Positions 1 through 8,684 of a stretch of 64,000 nt of DNA are shown one piece after another. Position numbers and translations under genes: made by a program. Location of the stretch: positions 26,541 to 90,540 of the forward strand of contig NZ_VZPL01000016.1 in the NCBI RefSeq assembly GCF_008801575.1, in the 5' to 3' direction. The notes beneath the pieces are model-generated. The model did not search any database and was not told the DNA's origin. It worked only from the letters and a program-made list of their open reading frames with translations. Within the stretch, counting starts at the first letter, position 1. The number at the start of each line of letters is the position of its first letter. This stretch comes from Xanthomonas cissicola. GTDB taxonomy: Bacteria > Pseudomonadota > Gammaproteobacteria > Xanthomonadales > Xanthomonadaceae.

Positions 1-2037
1 CACCGGCCAGCCCATCCACTGCTCATTCCAGCTGATCTTGTCCATGCGGTTGTCGTAGCACCCGGCAAACGCAACGCCCACCTTGTAGAACTCCGGATGA
101 CGCTCGAGCGCCCCCAGCGTGCTCTGCCCACCCGCCGACGCACCATAGATGCCGACGCGACTGATGTCGTAAGACGGGTCTTTGGCGGCCAGCGCACGAT
201 GCCATGCAATGCGGTCGGCAAACCCGGAATCGCCCAGGTCTTTCCACGCGACATCATGAAACGCCTTGGAGCGGTTGGCGGTCCCCATGCCGTCGATCAT
301 CACCACGATGAAACCCAGATCGGCCTGCGCCTGCATGCCGATCTGCTTGTCGCCGCCGGAGTGATAACCGAACGGCCAGAACGTCTTGGGCACGAAGGAA
401 TCGTGCGGCCCGGCATAGATGTTTTCGATCACCGGATAGGTCTTGCGCGGGTCGTAGTCGCGCGGTCGCACCACCATGCCCCAGATGTCGCTGGTGCCAT
501 CGCGGCCCTTGGCCACGAAGGTCTCCGGCGCGCGCCAGCCGGCGGCCTGGAGCCTGTCGATCGTGCCACGCTCCACGGTATGCAGCAGTTGGCCATCGAT
601 GGCGCGCAGCTCCATCACCGGCGGCAGGTCTGGACGCGAATAGACGTCGACGTAATGCAGGCCATCGTCGGCAATCGCCACGTCGTGGTCGGCCTCGGCG
701 TGGGTCAAGCGGGTCAACCGGCGGCCGTCGAAATCCACGCTGTAGAGTTGTCTATCGTATGGGTCCTTGCCTGCGTCCATCCCGCTGGCCGTGAACCAGA
801 TGCGGCGCTGCGCATCGTCCACGCGCAGCACATCGCGCACCACCCACGGCCCGCGGGTGAGCTGGCGTTTCACCTTGCCGCTGCGTCCATCGAACAGATA
901 CAGGTGCCGCCAGCCATCGCGCTCGGAAATCCACAGCACCTCATCGCCACGCCCATCCACGTCGTGGCGAAAGCTGCGGTCGGCATACACGAAGGTGCGC
1001 GCGTCTTCGCCGACTGCCACGCGCGCGCGCCCACTGATTGCATCCACCGCAATCACGCGCATGCGCTGGAAGCCGCGCTGCACATACTCGAACGCGACAC
1101 TGCGCCCGTCGCTGCGCCACTGCAGCGGCGACAACGAATACGGGTTGTCGAACAACGCCGTGTCCACGTCGCGACGTGTGCCGTCCAGCGCAAACAGTAC
1201 CGGGCGCTCCACATCCACCGCATCGCCCGGCTTGGGATACAACTGGGTGTGCACCACCGGTTGCCCACCGCCGGCAGGCGCGGCTTCGACGCGGGTGACA
1301 CGGCGAGCCAGCCCCGGACGCACGCGATAGACCGCCAGCTGCCGCGAGTCCGGCGACCAGGCAACGCTCTCCGGATCGAAATAATCATCGGCACGGCCGT
1401 CGCTGCTGAGCCGGGTGACCTGCCCATCGGCGAGATGACGCAATACCAGGTTCCAGCCATCGGCCAGCACCTCCCACTTGGCATCCGGCGAACGACGCGG
1501 CGTGGTGTCGGCCGGCACCAGCGGGTCGCGCACCACGCCGAAGCCGCGTGGGCGTGAGGTCGGCTGCAGCCGTGCATCGGGCGCGCAGTGGTAGGTGGTC
1601 AGCGTGCAACGCCAGGGCGCATCGTCCAGTGCGAAGACAATGGCGCCATCGCTGCGTTCGCCCTCGGTCGAAAACGAAAACTGCTCGAACGGCAGACGCA
1701 GCGGCGCATACGGTTTCCCGGTTGCCGCACTCAGGCCCTGCGCCAGGCGCGCCTGATCGAAGGCCGGCTGCTTCTGCAAGGTGGCCACATCGGCACTGAC
1801 AAACGCAAAGCCGCCCGGCACTGTCTTGCGGTAGTAGAACCTTCCGTCATCCTGCCACTGCGCCGGCCAGGCGACATTCTCTGTCAGCGTGATCCACTGC
1901 TCACGCAAACCCAGCGAGCGTTGGTAATCGGCAACGCTGGGCGCAGCCTGCACAGCACCCGACAACACCAATCCGTAGGCGACCAATGCAGACCACCGAC
2001 GTAAACCAAATGCGCTGCGGCGCGCATCACTCACCAT
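1..2037 (-). CDS. S9-family dipeptidyl-peptidase-like serine peptidase (3' end outside window)
   Basis: The frame is open from an ATG at 2037 to the window edge (679 codons, C-terminus missing). The N-terminus MVSDARRSAFGLRRW is followed by a hydrophobic stretch ending AVQA, so it looks exported. Residues before about 550 would form the beta-propeller. The nucleophile motif GASAGG of the alpha/beta-hydrolase domain is visible, with Ser near residue 634, while the catalytic Asp and His would lie beyond the edge. S9B/C enzymes remove dipeptides, usually X-Pro, from peptide N-termini. The start overlaps the permease stop by 11 bases, so it belongs to the upstream peptide and hydroxyproline run. 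The exact S9 subfamily is not settled. Confidence 0.85.
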   Translation of the reverse strand, partial: MVSDARRSAFGLRRWSALVAYGLVLSGAVQAAPSVADYQRSLGLREQWITLTENVAWPAQWQDDGRFYYRKTVPGGFAFVSADVATLQKQPAFDQARLAQGLSAATGKPYAPLRLPFEQFSFSTEGERSDGAIVFALDDAPWRCTLTTYHCAPDARLQPTSRPRGFGVVRDPLVPADTTPRRSPDAKWEVLADGWNLVLRHLADGQVTRLSSDGRADDYFDPESVAWSPDSRQLAVYRVRPGLARRVTRVEAAPAGGGQPVVHTQLYPKPGDAVDVERPVLFALDGTRRDVDTALFDNPYSLSPLQWRSDGRSVAFEYVQRGFQRMRVIAVDAISGRARVAVGEDARTFVYADRSFRHDVDGRGDEVLWISERDGWRHLYLFDGRSGKVKRQLTRGPWVVRDVLRVDDAQRRIWFTASGMDAGKDPYDRQLYSVDFDGRRLTRLTHAEADHDVAIADDGLHYVDVYSRPDLPPVMELRAIDGQLLHTVERGTIDRLQAAGWRAPETFVAKGRDGTSDIWGMVVRPRDYDPRKTYPVIENIYAGPHDSFVPKTFWPFGYHSGGDKQIGMQAQADLGFIVVMIDGMGTANRSKAFHDVAWKDLGDSGFADRIAWHRALAAKDPSYDISRVGIYGASAGGQSTLGALERHPEFYKVGVAFAGCYDNRMDKISWNEQWMGWPV

Positions 2038-3613
2038 CGTCCTCCTCCAGCGCAAGCTCGTCGCTGCGCAAACCGCTGCGTGCGCCCCAGTGATAAATGC
2101 ACAACGCGATGACCGCCACGCCCAACGTATCGAAGGGGTGCGCAATCCAGCCATGTCCGCCGAACGTCCCCGCCCACGACACCAGCATCACCAGCACGAA
2201 GAACACGATCAGCCACAACGACGCGCGCACCTGCCGCACCAGGCGCGCGCGGCCCTGGCGCGAAGGCAGGCGCAATAGCACGTACAGCACGAACGCCAGC
2301 ACCTGCAAGCCGAGCAACCACGACAAGGTCGGCCAGGTGGACCAGTACACGATCAACGCCGCCACCATGAACGACAGCGGCCCCAATATCGGCAGGCCAC
2401 GCACGAAAAATGGGCGCGGCAAGTCTGGCGCGCTGCGGCGCAGAGCCGCCACCGTGATCGGCGCCACCGCATAGCTCAGCACCAAGGCGGCCGACACCAC
2501 GCCGATCAGCGTTTCCCAGGAGGGAAACGGCAGCGTCCAGAAGATCGACAAGCCCAGGCTCAACCACAGTGCCGGACGCGGGATGCCCGACGCCGGATCC
2601 ACCCGCGTCAGCACCGGCAAGAACCCGCCACTGCGTGCCCAGCCATACACCACGCGCGGCGTGGCATTCATGTAGATGTTGCCGGTGCCGCTGGGCGACA
2701 CCATCGCATCGCAGATCACCAGCGCGGCCAGCCACGCCATGCCCAACGCCAGGGCGATGTCGTGGTACGGCAGCGAGAAGGCCTTGTCGATGCCCGCCCA
2801 GCCTTGCGCGAGTTGCGCGGCCGGGATGCTGCCCAGGAACGCCAGCTGCAGCAGCACGTAAATCACCGTGGACAGCGCCACCGACAGGATCAGCGCAATC
2901 GGAATATTGCGCTGCGGGTCGCGCACCTCACTGGCCACCGACACGATCGGGGTCAACCCCAGATACGCGAAGATGATGCCGCCGGCCGAGATCGCCGCTT
3001 CCACGCCCGCCATGCCCGATGGCGCGAACCCATGCACGCTCAGATTGCCGGCATCGAAGTGCTGCATCAGCAGCACGATCACCAGGATCGGCACCAGGAA
3101 CTTGAAGATGCTGACGATGTTATTGGCCAGCGCAAAGGTCTTGACGCTGAAGTAGTTGAGTACGAAGAACAGCACCAGCAAGGCCAGCTGCACCAGCCAA
3201 CCCACGACGCTGGGATGGGTGCTGTTTGGCTGGCTCAACCACGAGAACCACGCCGCTGCGTATTGCCGCGCCGCTTCCACTTCGATCGCGATCAGGCTGG
3301 AGAACGCGATCAAGGTGATGAAGCCGGTCAGCGAACCGAGCAAGGCGCCATGCGAATACTCCGGGTAGCGCACCACCCCACCGGCGCGCGGCAATGCCGC
3401 ACCAAGTTCGCAATACACCAGCCCAAGCAGCAGCACCGCGATGCCGCCGAGGATCCATGACACGATGCCGGCCGGCCCCGCGATCGATGAGACGTGGCTG
3501 GCCGAAAACAACCACCCGGAACCGAAGATCGAACCCAGCCCGATAAAGGTCAGGTCGGTCAGGCTGAGGCGCTTGTGGAACTTGCCTTGCGTGGTCGCAG
3601 CGTGTGTGGTCAT
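2027..3613 (-). CDS. APC-superfamily amino acid permease
   Basis: A 528-residue integral membrane protein with many hydrophobic segments. The N-terminal segment IGLGSIFGSGWLF matches the unwound TM1 substrate-binding motif of the APC family (GxGxIFGSGW type), and the length fits a 12 to 14 helix transporter. It should import an amino acid by proton symport at the inner membrane. The substrate cannot be read from sequence. Its place between the peptidases and downstream of hydroxyproline catabolic genes suggests proline, hydroxyproline or a product of peptide cleavage. It lies 62 bases after the DUF885 gene and overlaps the next gene by 11 bases. Confidence 0.88.
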   Translation of the reverse strand: MTTHAATTQGKFHKRLSLTDLTFIGLGSIFGSGWLFSASHVSSIAGPAGIVSWILGGIAVLLLGLVYCELGAALPRAGGVVRYPEYSHGALLGSLTGFITLIAFSSLIAIEVEAARQYAAAWFSWLSQPNSTHPSVVGWLVQLALLVLFFVLNYFSVKTFALANNIVSIFKFLVPILVIVLLMQHFDAGNLSVHGFAPSGMAGVEAAISAGGIIFAYLGLTPIVSVASEVRDPQRNIPIALILSVALSTVIYVLLQLAFLGSIPAAQLAQGWAGIDKAFSLPYHDIALALGMAWLAALVICDAMVSPSGTGNIYMNATPRVVYGWARSGGFLPVLTRVDPASGIPRPALWLSLGLSIFWTLPFPSWETLIGVVSAALVLSYAVAPITVAALRRSAPDLPRPFFVRGLPILGPLSFMVAALIVYWSTWPTLSWLLGLQVLAFVLYVLLRLPSRQGRARLVRQVRASLWLIVFFVLVMLVSWAGTFGGHGWIAHPFDTLGVAVIALCIYHWGARSGLRSDELALEEDDGE

Positions 3614-3675
3614 ACGTCGCCCCGAAATGTGGAAAGCGCGGTACTGCTCTTAAAGCCATCACGTGCGCGCACGTG

Positions 3676-5553
3676 TCAGTCGCTGGCGGAGGCCTTCGCC
3701 TCTGCCGATGCCTCTGCCTGGTCATCCTGTGGGTACGGCGACACGCCGCCATCGGCGATGAAGCGGTCGATGCGCGCTTCCAGCACCGGCAAAGGCACCG
3801 AGCCGGTCTGCAGCACCGCATCGTGGAAGTTGCGCAGGTCGAACTTTTCGCCCAGCGCGGCTTCTGCCTTGCGGCGTAGCTCCAGTATTTTCAGCTCGCC
3901 CAGGTAGTACGACAGCGCCTGCCCCGGCCAGGCGATATAGCGGTCTACCTCGGTGGTGACTTCGTGCTCGCTGAGCGCAGTATTGTCGCGCAGGTAGGCC
4001 TGCGCCTGCTCGCGCGTCCAGCCCTTGTGGTGGATGCCGGTATCGATCACCAGGCGGCAGGCGCGCCACATCTGGTAGGTCAGGTAGCCGAAACGGTCAT
4101 AGGGCGTGTCGTACAGGCCCATCTCCTGACCCAGATACTCCGAATACAGCGCCCAACCTTCACCGTAGGCGGAGATGAAGCCGTAACGGCGGAACTCCGG
4201 CAAGCCTTGCGCCTCTGCCGCGAGCGGCATCTGCAGTGCGTGACCGGGCGAGGATTCGTGCAAGGTCAGCGCGGTCAGGTTGTACAGCGGCCGCGACGGC
4301 AGGTTGTAGGTGTTGACCAGATAGATGCCCGGCCCACCGCGACCGCCGGTGTAGAACGGCGCCAGCTCCGGTGGCACCGGTTCGATGGCGAAGCGACGGC
4401 GCGGCAGCCGGCCGATGTAATCGCCCACCTTGGCGTCCACGCGCTTGGCGATCCACGCCGCCTGCTTGAGCAACTCTTCCGGCGTCTTGGCATAGAACTG
4501 CGGATCGGTACGCAGGAAGTGCAGAAACGCCGGGAACACGGCCTGCCCGGCCGGCGGCTTGAAGCCGCTGGCCACGATGGTCTGGTCCATCTGCGTGCGC
4601 AGCTTGGCCACCTCCTGCAGGCCGATCTGATGGATCTGATCGGGGCTCAAGTCCAGCGTGGTGAACTCGCGAATCTGCGCACGGTAATACGCCTGCCCGT
4701 CCGGCAACGCTTCGCCGGCCAGCGTGGTGCGTGCGCGCGGCTGGTACTCGTTGCGGATGAAATCCAGCAGCTTGGCGTATGCCGGCACCACCTGTGTATC
4801 GATGGCCTTGACTGCCTGCTGGCGCAGTTGCGCCTGCACATCGGCCGGCAGCGTCGCCGGCATCCGCTTGAACGGCGCGTAGAACGGGTTGGCATCGCCT
4901 TTGGCCTGCGCCACATCGGCGATGGATTGGTCGCGCCCGGTCATCGTGACCCGCGGCTGGGTGAAACCGCGTGCCAGCCCGGCGCGCATATTGTCGGCGT
5001 GCTCGGCGAAATAGCGCGGGATGTCGGCCAGCATCTTGAGATAACGCTGGTAATCCTCGCGCGTGCGCAGCGTGGCCTCGGCGCTGAAGCCCAGATCGCT
5101 CCAGAACGCCGAGTCGCTGTTGAACGGCATCTCCCAGGCGCGAAAATGCTGCTGGTCCAGCAACACCTGCAACTGTTGCCGGTACACCTGGTAGCTCACC
5201 TGATCTTCGGCCGACAACTGCGCCTGCGGGATGGCATCCAGTTCCTTCAACACCTGTTGCCAATACGCCGTGCGCTGGTTTTGTGTGGCGACATCGACCT
5301 TGGGCAGATGGTCGGCCTGTTGCTCCTGCGTGGCCTGGTTGTCTTCATCCACCGCGCCCGACGCCTGCGCCTGGCGCCAGCGCCACTCGCGCGTGTACAA
5401 GGCCTTGAAGCGTGCCGCTGCGGTGTTCTGCGTGGCCGCAGCCGCGGCCTCGGCCTCGGCCTCGGCCGCGTGCACGGGCAAGGCCAGGCCGCCCAGGCTG
5501 GCGGCAATCAACAGAGTCAATGTGCTCGCGCGTAACGCGCTGGTGGTGCTCAT
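3676..5553 (-). CDS. DUF885 family protein, secreted, variant active-site motif
   Basis: About 625 residues. The ATG at 5553 is preferred over an upstream one at 5592 because it gives a clean signal peptide (MSTTSALRASTLTLLIAASL, cleavage near PVHA) and forms an ATGA overlap with the stop of the upstream DUF885 gene. An Ala/Glu-rich linker follows. The DUF885 signature around residue 431 reads HESSPGHALQM, where most members have HEGxPGHH, so the last His is Ala here. DUF885 proteins are large, exported or periplasmic and presumed zinc peptidases; the substrate is unknown. This is a tandem paralogue of the next gene. Confidence 0.82.
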   Translation of the reverse strand: MSTTSALRASTLTLLIAASLGGLALPVHAAEAEAEAAAAATQNTAAARFKALYTREWRWRQAQASGAVDEDNQATQEQQADHLPKVDVATQNQRTAYWQQVLKELDAIPQAQLSAEDQVSYQVYRQQLQVLLDQQHFRAWEMPFNSDSAFWSDLGFSAEATLRTREDYQRYLKMLADIPRYFAEHADNMRAGLARGFTQPRVTMTGRDQSIADVAQAKGDANPFYAPFKRMPATLPADVQAQLRQQAVKAIDTQVVPAYAKLLDFIRNEYQPRARTTLAGEALPDGQAYYRAQIREFTTLDLSPDQIHQIGLQEVAKLRTQMDQTIVASGFKPPAGQAVFPAFLHFLRTDPQFYAKTPEELLKQAAWIAKRVDAKVGDYIGRLPRRRFAIEPVPPELAPFYTGGRGGPGIYLVNTYNLPSRPLYNLTALTLHESSPGHALQMPLAAEAQGLPEFRRYGFISAYGEGWALYSEYLGQEMGLYDTPYDRFGYLTYQMWRACRLVIDTGIHHKGWTREQAQAYLRDNTALSEHEVTTEVDRYIAWPGQALSYYLGELKILELRRKAEAALGEKFDLRNFHDAVLQTGSVPLPVLEARIDRFIADGGVSPYPQDDQAEASAEAKASASD

Positions 5554-7367
5554 GGCTGTGCCTCCGGCGCCGCCTTGGCCTGCGTAATCCACTGCCGCAC
5601 ACGTTGCTGCAACAGTGCCAGCGGCATCGCGCCGCCGCCCAGCACCGCATCGTGAAAGGCGCGCACGTCGAAGCGCTCACCGAGTTCTTTCTCGGCTTCC
5701 GCACGCAACGCCAGGATCTGCAGCTGGCCGAGCTTGTACCCCAGCGCCTGGCCCGGCCACACGATGTAGCGATCGGTTTCGGACTGGATGCTGGGCTCGT
5801 CGTCGGATGGATGTGCGTGGAAGAAATCCACCATCTGCTGGCGATTCCAGTGCTTGTAGTGCACGCCGGTGTCGAGCACCAACCGGTTGGCGCGCAGCAA
5901 TTCGCCGGACAGGCGCCCATAGTCGTTATACGGATCCTTGAAGAAACCGATCTCCTTGCCCAGGCGCTCGGCATACAGCGCCCAACCTTCGATGTAGGCG
6001 TTGTAGCCGGCCTGCTGGCGGAACGGCGGCAACGGCAATGTCTGCGCAAGCGAAATCTGCAGGTGATGCCCGGGCACGCCTTCGTGATAGGCGGTGGTTT
6101 CGATATTGATCAACGTGCGGCTGGCGAAGTCGCTGGTGTTGACCTTCACGATCGCCGGCTTGGTGCCTTCCGGATTGCTCTGCCAGTATTCGGCGCCCGG
6201 TGCGGTACGTCGGAACGCCGGCATCGCCTGCACTTCCAGCGGGGTCTTGGGCAGATGGCCGAACAACTTCGGCAGCTCCGGTTCCATCGCTGCGATGTAT
6301 TGGCGGTACTGCTGCAGGATCTGCTCGCCCGAGGTGGCGAAGTGCCGCTTGTCGGTCTCCACGGCCTTGCGGAAGCTCGCCAGATCGGCAAAACCCTGCG
6401 CCTTGGCGATCTGCGTCATCTCGCCTTCGATGCGCGCCACCTCCTTCAGGCCGATCTGGTGGATTTCTTCCGGCGCCATGTCGGTGGTGGTCTGGGTATG
6501 GATGGCATAGCGATAACGGCGCTCGCCATCGGGCAGCGACCAGACGCCTTCCTGCGCGCGGCCCTGCGCGGCGTATTCGTCGCGGACGAACGCGGCTAGC
6601 TTTCCGTAAGCCGGGCGTACCTGTTGGTCGATCGCTGCGAGCAGCTGTTTGCGCAGCACATCGCGTTGGTCGGCCGGCACGGTGGCGTCGAGCTTTTTCA
6701 ATGGCGAGGCGAACGGGCTCTGCTCGCCGGTCAAGGCCGCAATCTTGTCGATCTGCTCGGGTAAGCGCTCCAGCAGATAACGCGGCTGAGTGAGGCCGTC
6801 GTTCGCGCCCTGACGCGACACCGCGATCACCTGGTCGATCACCGTCGGAATCGTCTGTAGCCGCTTGATGTAGTCCTGGTAATCCTTGGCGTTTTCGAAC
6901 GGAAAGGCATCGCCGTACCCGGCCAACGCCAACTGTATGCCGCCGATCGGTTCCAGCGGCATTGCATAGGTCTTTAGGTCGATGCCTTCCAGTTTGTCGC
7001 GTAACTGGCCCAGCATCATCTGCAGGCTGAGCTGGCGTTGCTCGTCCAGCGTCTTGGCATCCACCGCTTCGAACTGCTTGAGCAGGTCGGCCGTTGCGGC
7101 GCGCTCTGCTTGCACGGCCGCCAGCGAGTAATCGCTCCAGCGGTCGTTGTAGCGCTTGTCGCCGATGATGCTGGCGAACTCCGGGTTGTGCTGCAGCTGG
7201 TACTGCCACTGCTTGTCCAGCAGCGCATCGAAGGCCTTGGCAGCCTGCTCGCCGGTTGAGCCGGAGCCAGGCGACGCCGCCGGCTCCGCTGCGGGCGGCG
7301 CCGGCTTGCAGGCGGTGAACAAGGCGGCGGCGAGTAGACCGATGGCGACGGGACGCAGGTGTTTCAT
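5550..7367 (-). CDS. DUF885 family lipoprotein
   Basis: About 605 residues. The start at 7367 follows a GGAG ribosome-binding site and yields a lipoprotein signal, MKHLRPVAIGLLAAALFTAC, with the lipidated Cys at residue 20. Upstream in-frame starts would spoil the signal. The family motif is intact near residue 426 (YHEGVPGHHLQ), consistent with a metal-dependent hydrolase anchored in the envelope. Its stop overlaps the paralogue start as ATGA, so the two are probably translated together. A peptidase role is a family-level presumption supported by the flanking Xaa-Pro peptidase and permease, and is not proven by the sequence. Confidence 0.83.
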   Translation of the reverse strand: MKHLRPVAIGLLAAALFTACKPAPPAAEPAASPGSGSTGEQAAKAFDALLDKQWQYQLQHNPEFASIIGDKRYNDRWSDYSLAAVQAERAATADLLKQFEAVDAKTLDEQRQLSLQMMLGQLRDKLEGIDLKTYAMPLEPIGGIQLALAGYGDAFPFENAKDYQDYIKRLQTIPTVIDQVIAVSRQGANDGLTQPRYLLERLPEQIDKIAALTGEQSPFASPLKKLDATVPADQRDVLRKQLLAAIDQQVRPAYGKLAAFVRDEYAAQGRAQEGVWSLPDGERRYRYAIHTQTTTDMAPEEIHQIGLKEVARIEGEMTQIAKAQGFADLASFRKAVETDKRHFATSGEQILQQYRQYIAAMEPELPKLFGHLPKTPLEVQAMPAFRRTAPGAEYWQSNPEGTKPAIVKVNTSDFASRTLINIETTAYHEGVPGHHLQISLAQTLPLPPFRQQAGYNAYIEGWALYAERLGKEIGFFKDPYNDYGRLSGELLRANRLVLDTGVHYKHWNRQQMVDFFHAHPSDDEPSIQSETDRYIVWPGQALGYKLGQLQILALRAEAEKELGERFDVRAFHDAVLGGGAMPLALLQQRVRQWITQAKAAPEAQP

Positions 7368-7395
7368 GCATTCACTCCAAGATGCAAGGACAGCG

Positions 7396-7462
7396 GTAGG
7401 AGCGCGCCTGAGCGCGAATGGCTTCACTCGGGAATGCCCGTCGCGCCCGGGTGCGCTCCTAC
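7396..7462. repeat. Dispersed palindromic repeat, copy 1
   Basis: The arms are GTAGGAGCGCGCC on the left and GGGTGCGCTCCTAC on the right, with a variable centre. It sits in the 117-base gap between the M24 peptidase stop and the DUF885 start. The same arm pair recurs at 28112, 28210 and 63024, so this is a REP-like family. It can fold into a hairpin on either strand and could stabilise or terminate mRNA. Confidence 0.75.
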
Positions 7463-7484
7463 GCGCGCGTGAGCCTTCGCAGAC

Positions 7485-8684
7485 TCACGCAAACGGTTGA
7501 TCGATCGCCACCGACGGCGGCGTGAACCACTGCGCACCATCGTCGGTCACGTAGAAATGGTCTTCCAGGCGCACGCCGAACTGCTCCGGCACCACGATCA
7601 TCGGCTCGTTGCTGGCACACATGCCCGGCTGCAACGCCAGCGCATTGCCGCGCACCAGGTAAGGCGCCTCGTGAATCGCCAGGCCGCAACCGTGACCGGT
7701 GCGATGCGGCAACCCGGGCAGCCGATAGTCGGGCCCGAGCCCGGCTGCTTCCAGCACCTTGCGCGCAGCCTGATCCACCGCCTCGCATGCCACGCCAGGG
7801 CGGATCGCTGCGAATGCCGCCGCCTGCGCGGCCTGCTCCAGGTCCCAGATGCGCTGCTGCGCGTCGTTGGCCGCACCATAGATCCAGGTGCGGGTGATGT
7901 CGGAGTGGTAGCCCTGCACGGTGCAGCCGGTGTCGATCAACACCAGTTCGCCTTCGCGCAGGTGCTGCACACCCGGGATGCCATGCGGAAACGCAGTGGC
8001 GTGACCGTACTGCACGATACAGAAGGTCGATCCGTTGTCGGCGCCCAGCGCGCGATGCGCCTCATCGATGAAGCGCACCAGTTCATCGGTCCCGATCCCG
8101 TCGTGCGCGATACCGGCCGCCAGCCGCTGTACCAGCAAGGTCATATCGCAAGCCTGCTGCATCAATGCCAGCTCGGCTGGCGACTTGCACATGCGGCAGC
8201 CATCGATGATCGCGCCGGCATCACGAATCGCCTTGCCCAGATGCGCACGCAGACCGGTGTGCACGGCGAACGCGATGCCGGGGTCCAGCGCCAGGGCGTG
8301 CGCATGGCGCTCATCCATGGCCTGTACCACCAGTGCGTACGGGTCGTCGTGCTCTTCCCACAGGTATTTGGTCGCCGGGATCTTCAGCACCGCATCCAGC
8401 GAGCCTTCCTCGAACCCGGGGCAGATCAACACCGGATCGCCATCCAGCGTCAGCAGCAGTGCCACCAGACGCTCGCTCGCCCCCCACGGCACGCCGGTGA
8501 AATAGCGCAGCGACGTGCCGGCGCCGATCAACAGCGCATCCACGCCATGCCCGCGCATGAGGCTGCGTGCACGCTCGATGCGGTGCTCGTATTCGTCCGC
8601 GGCGATTGCCGCGGCGCGTTGTGTCCACGGCGCGAGTTGCGCACGCGCTTGCTCCAGCGACAGCCCGCCGATCTGGCGATTCAT
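7485..8684 (-). CDS. M24-family Xaa-Pro peptidase
   Basis: 399 residues. The start at 8684 makes an ATGA overlap with the aldehyde dehydrogenase stop. The N-terminal creatinase-like domain (about 1 to 150) is followed by the pita-bread catalytic domain. The dinuclear metal ligands are all visible: Asp in LIDTGCT, Asp in HSDITRTW, His in RTGHGCGLAIHE, and Glu in ASNEPMIV and in VRLEDHFY. No signal peptide is seen, so it is cytoplasmic. Such enzymes cleave Xaa-Pro bonds in dipeptides or peptide N-termini and could release proline or hydroxyproline from imported peptides, which fits the flanking catabolic genes. Confidence 0.9.
   Translation of the reverse strand: MNRQIGGLSLEQARAQLAPWTQRAAAIAADEYEHRIERARSLMRGHGVDALLIGAGTSLRYFTGVPWGASERLVALLLTLDGDPVLICPGFEEGSLDAVLKIPATKYLWEEHDDPYALVVQAMDERHAHALALDPGIAFAVHTGLRAHLGKAIRDAGAIIDGCRMCKSPAELALMQQACDMTLLVQRLAAGIAHDGIGTDELVRFIDEAHRALGADNGSTFCIVQYGHATAFPHGIPGVQHLREGELVLIDTGCTVQGYHSDITRTWIYGAANDAQQRIWDLEQAAQAAAFAAIRPGVACEAVDQAARKVLEAAGLGPDYRLPGLPHRTGHGCGLAIHEAPYLVRGNALALQPGMCASNEPMIVVPEQFGVRLEDHFYVTDDGAQWFTPPSVAIDQPFA

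Noticed and set aside
97..1557. Long open frame on the plus strand opposite the S9 peptidase gene
   Set aside because: High-GC antisense shadow. The minus strand carries a conserved peptidase with signal peptide and GASAGG motif, while the plus frame has no recognisable domain.
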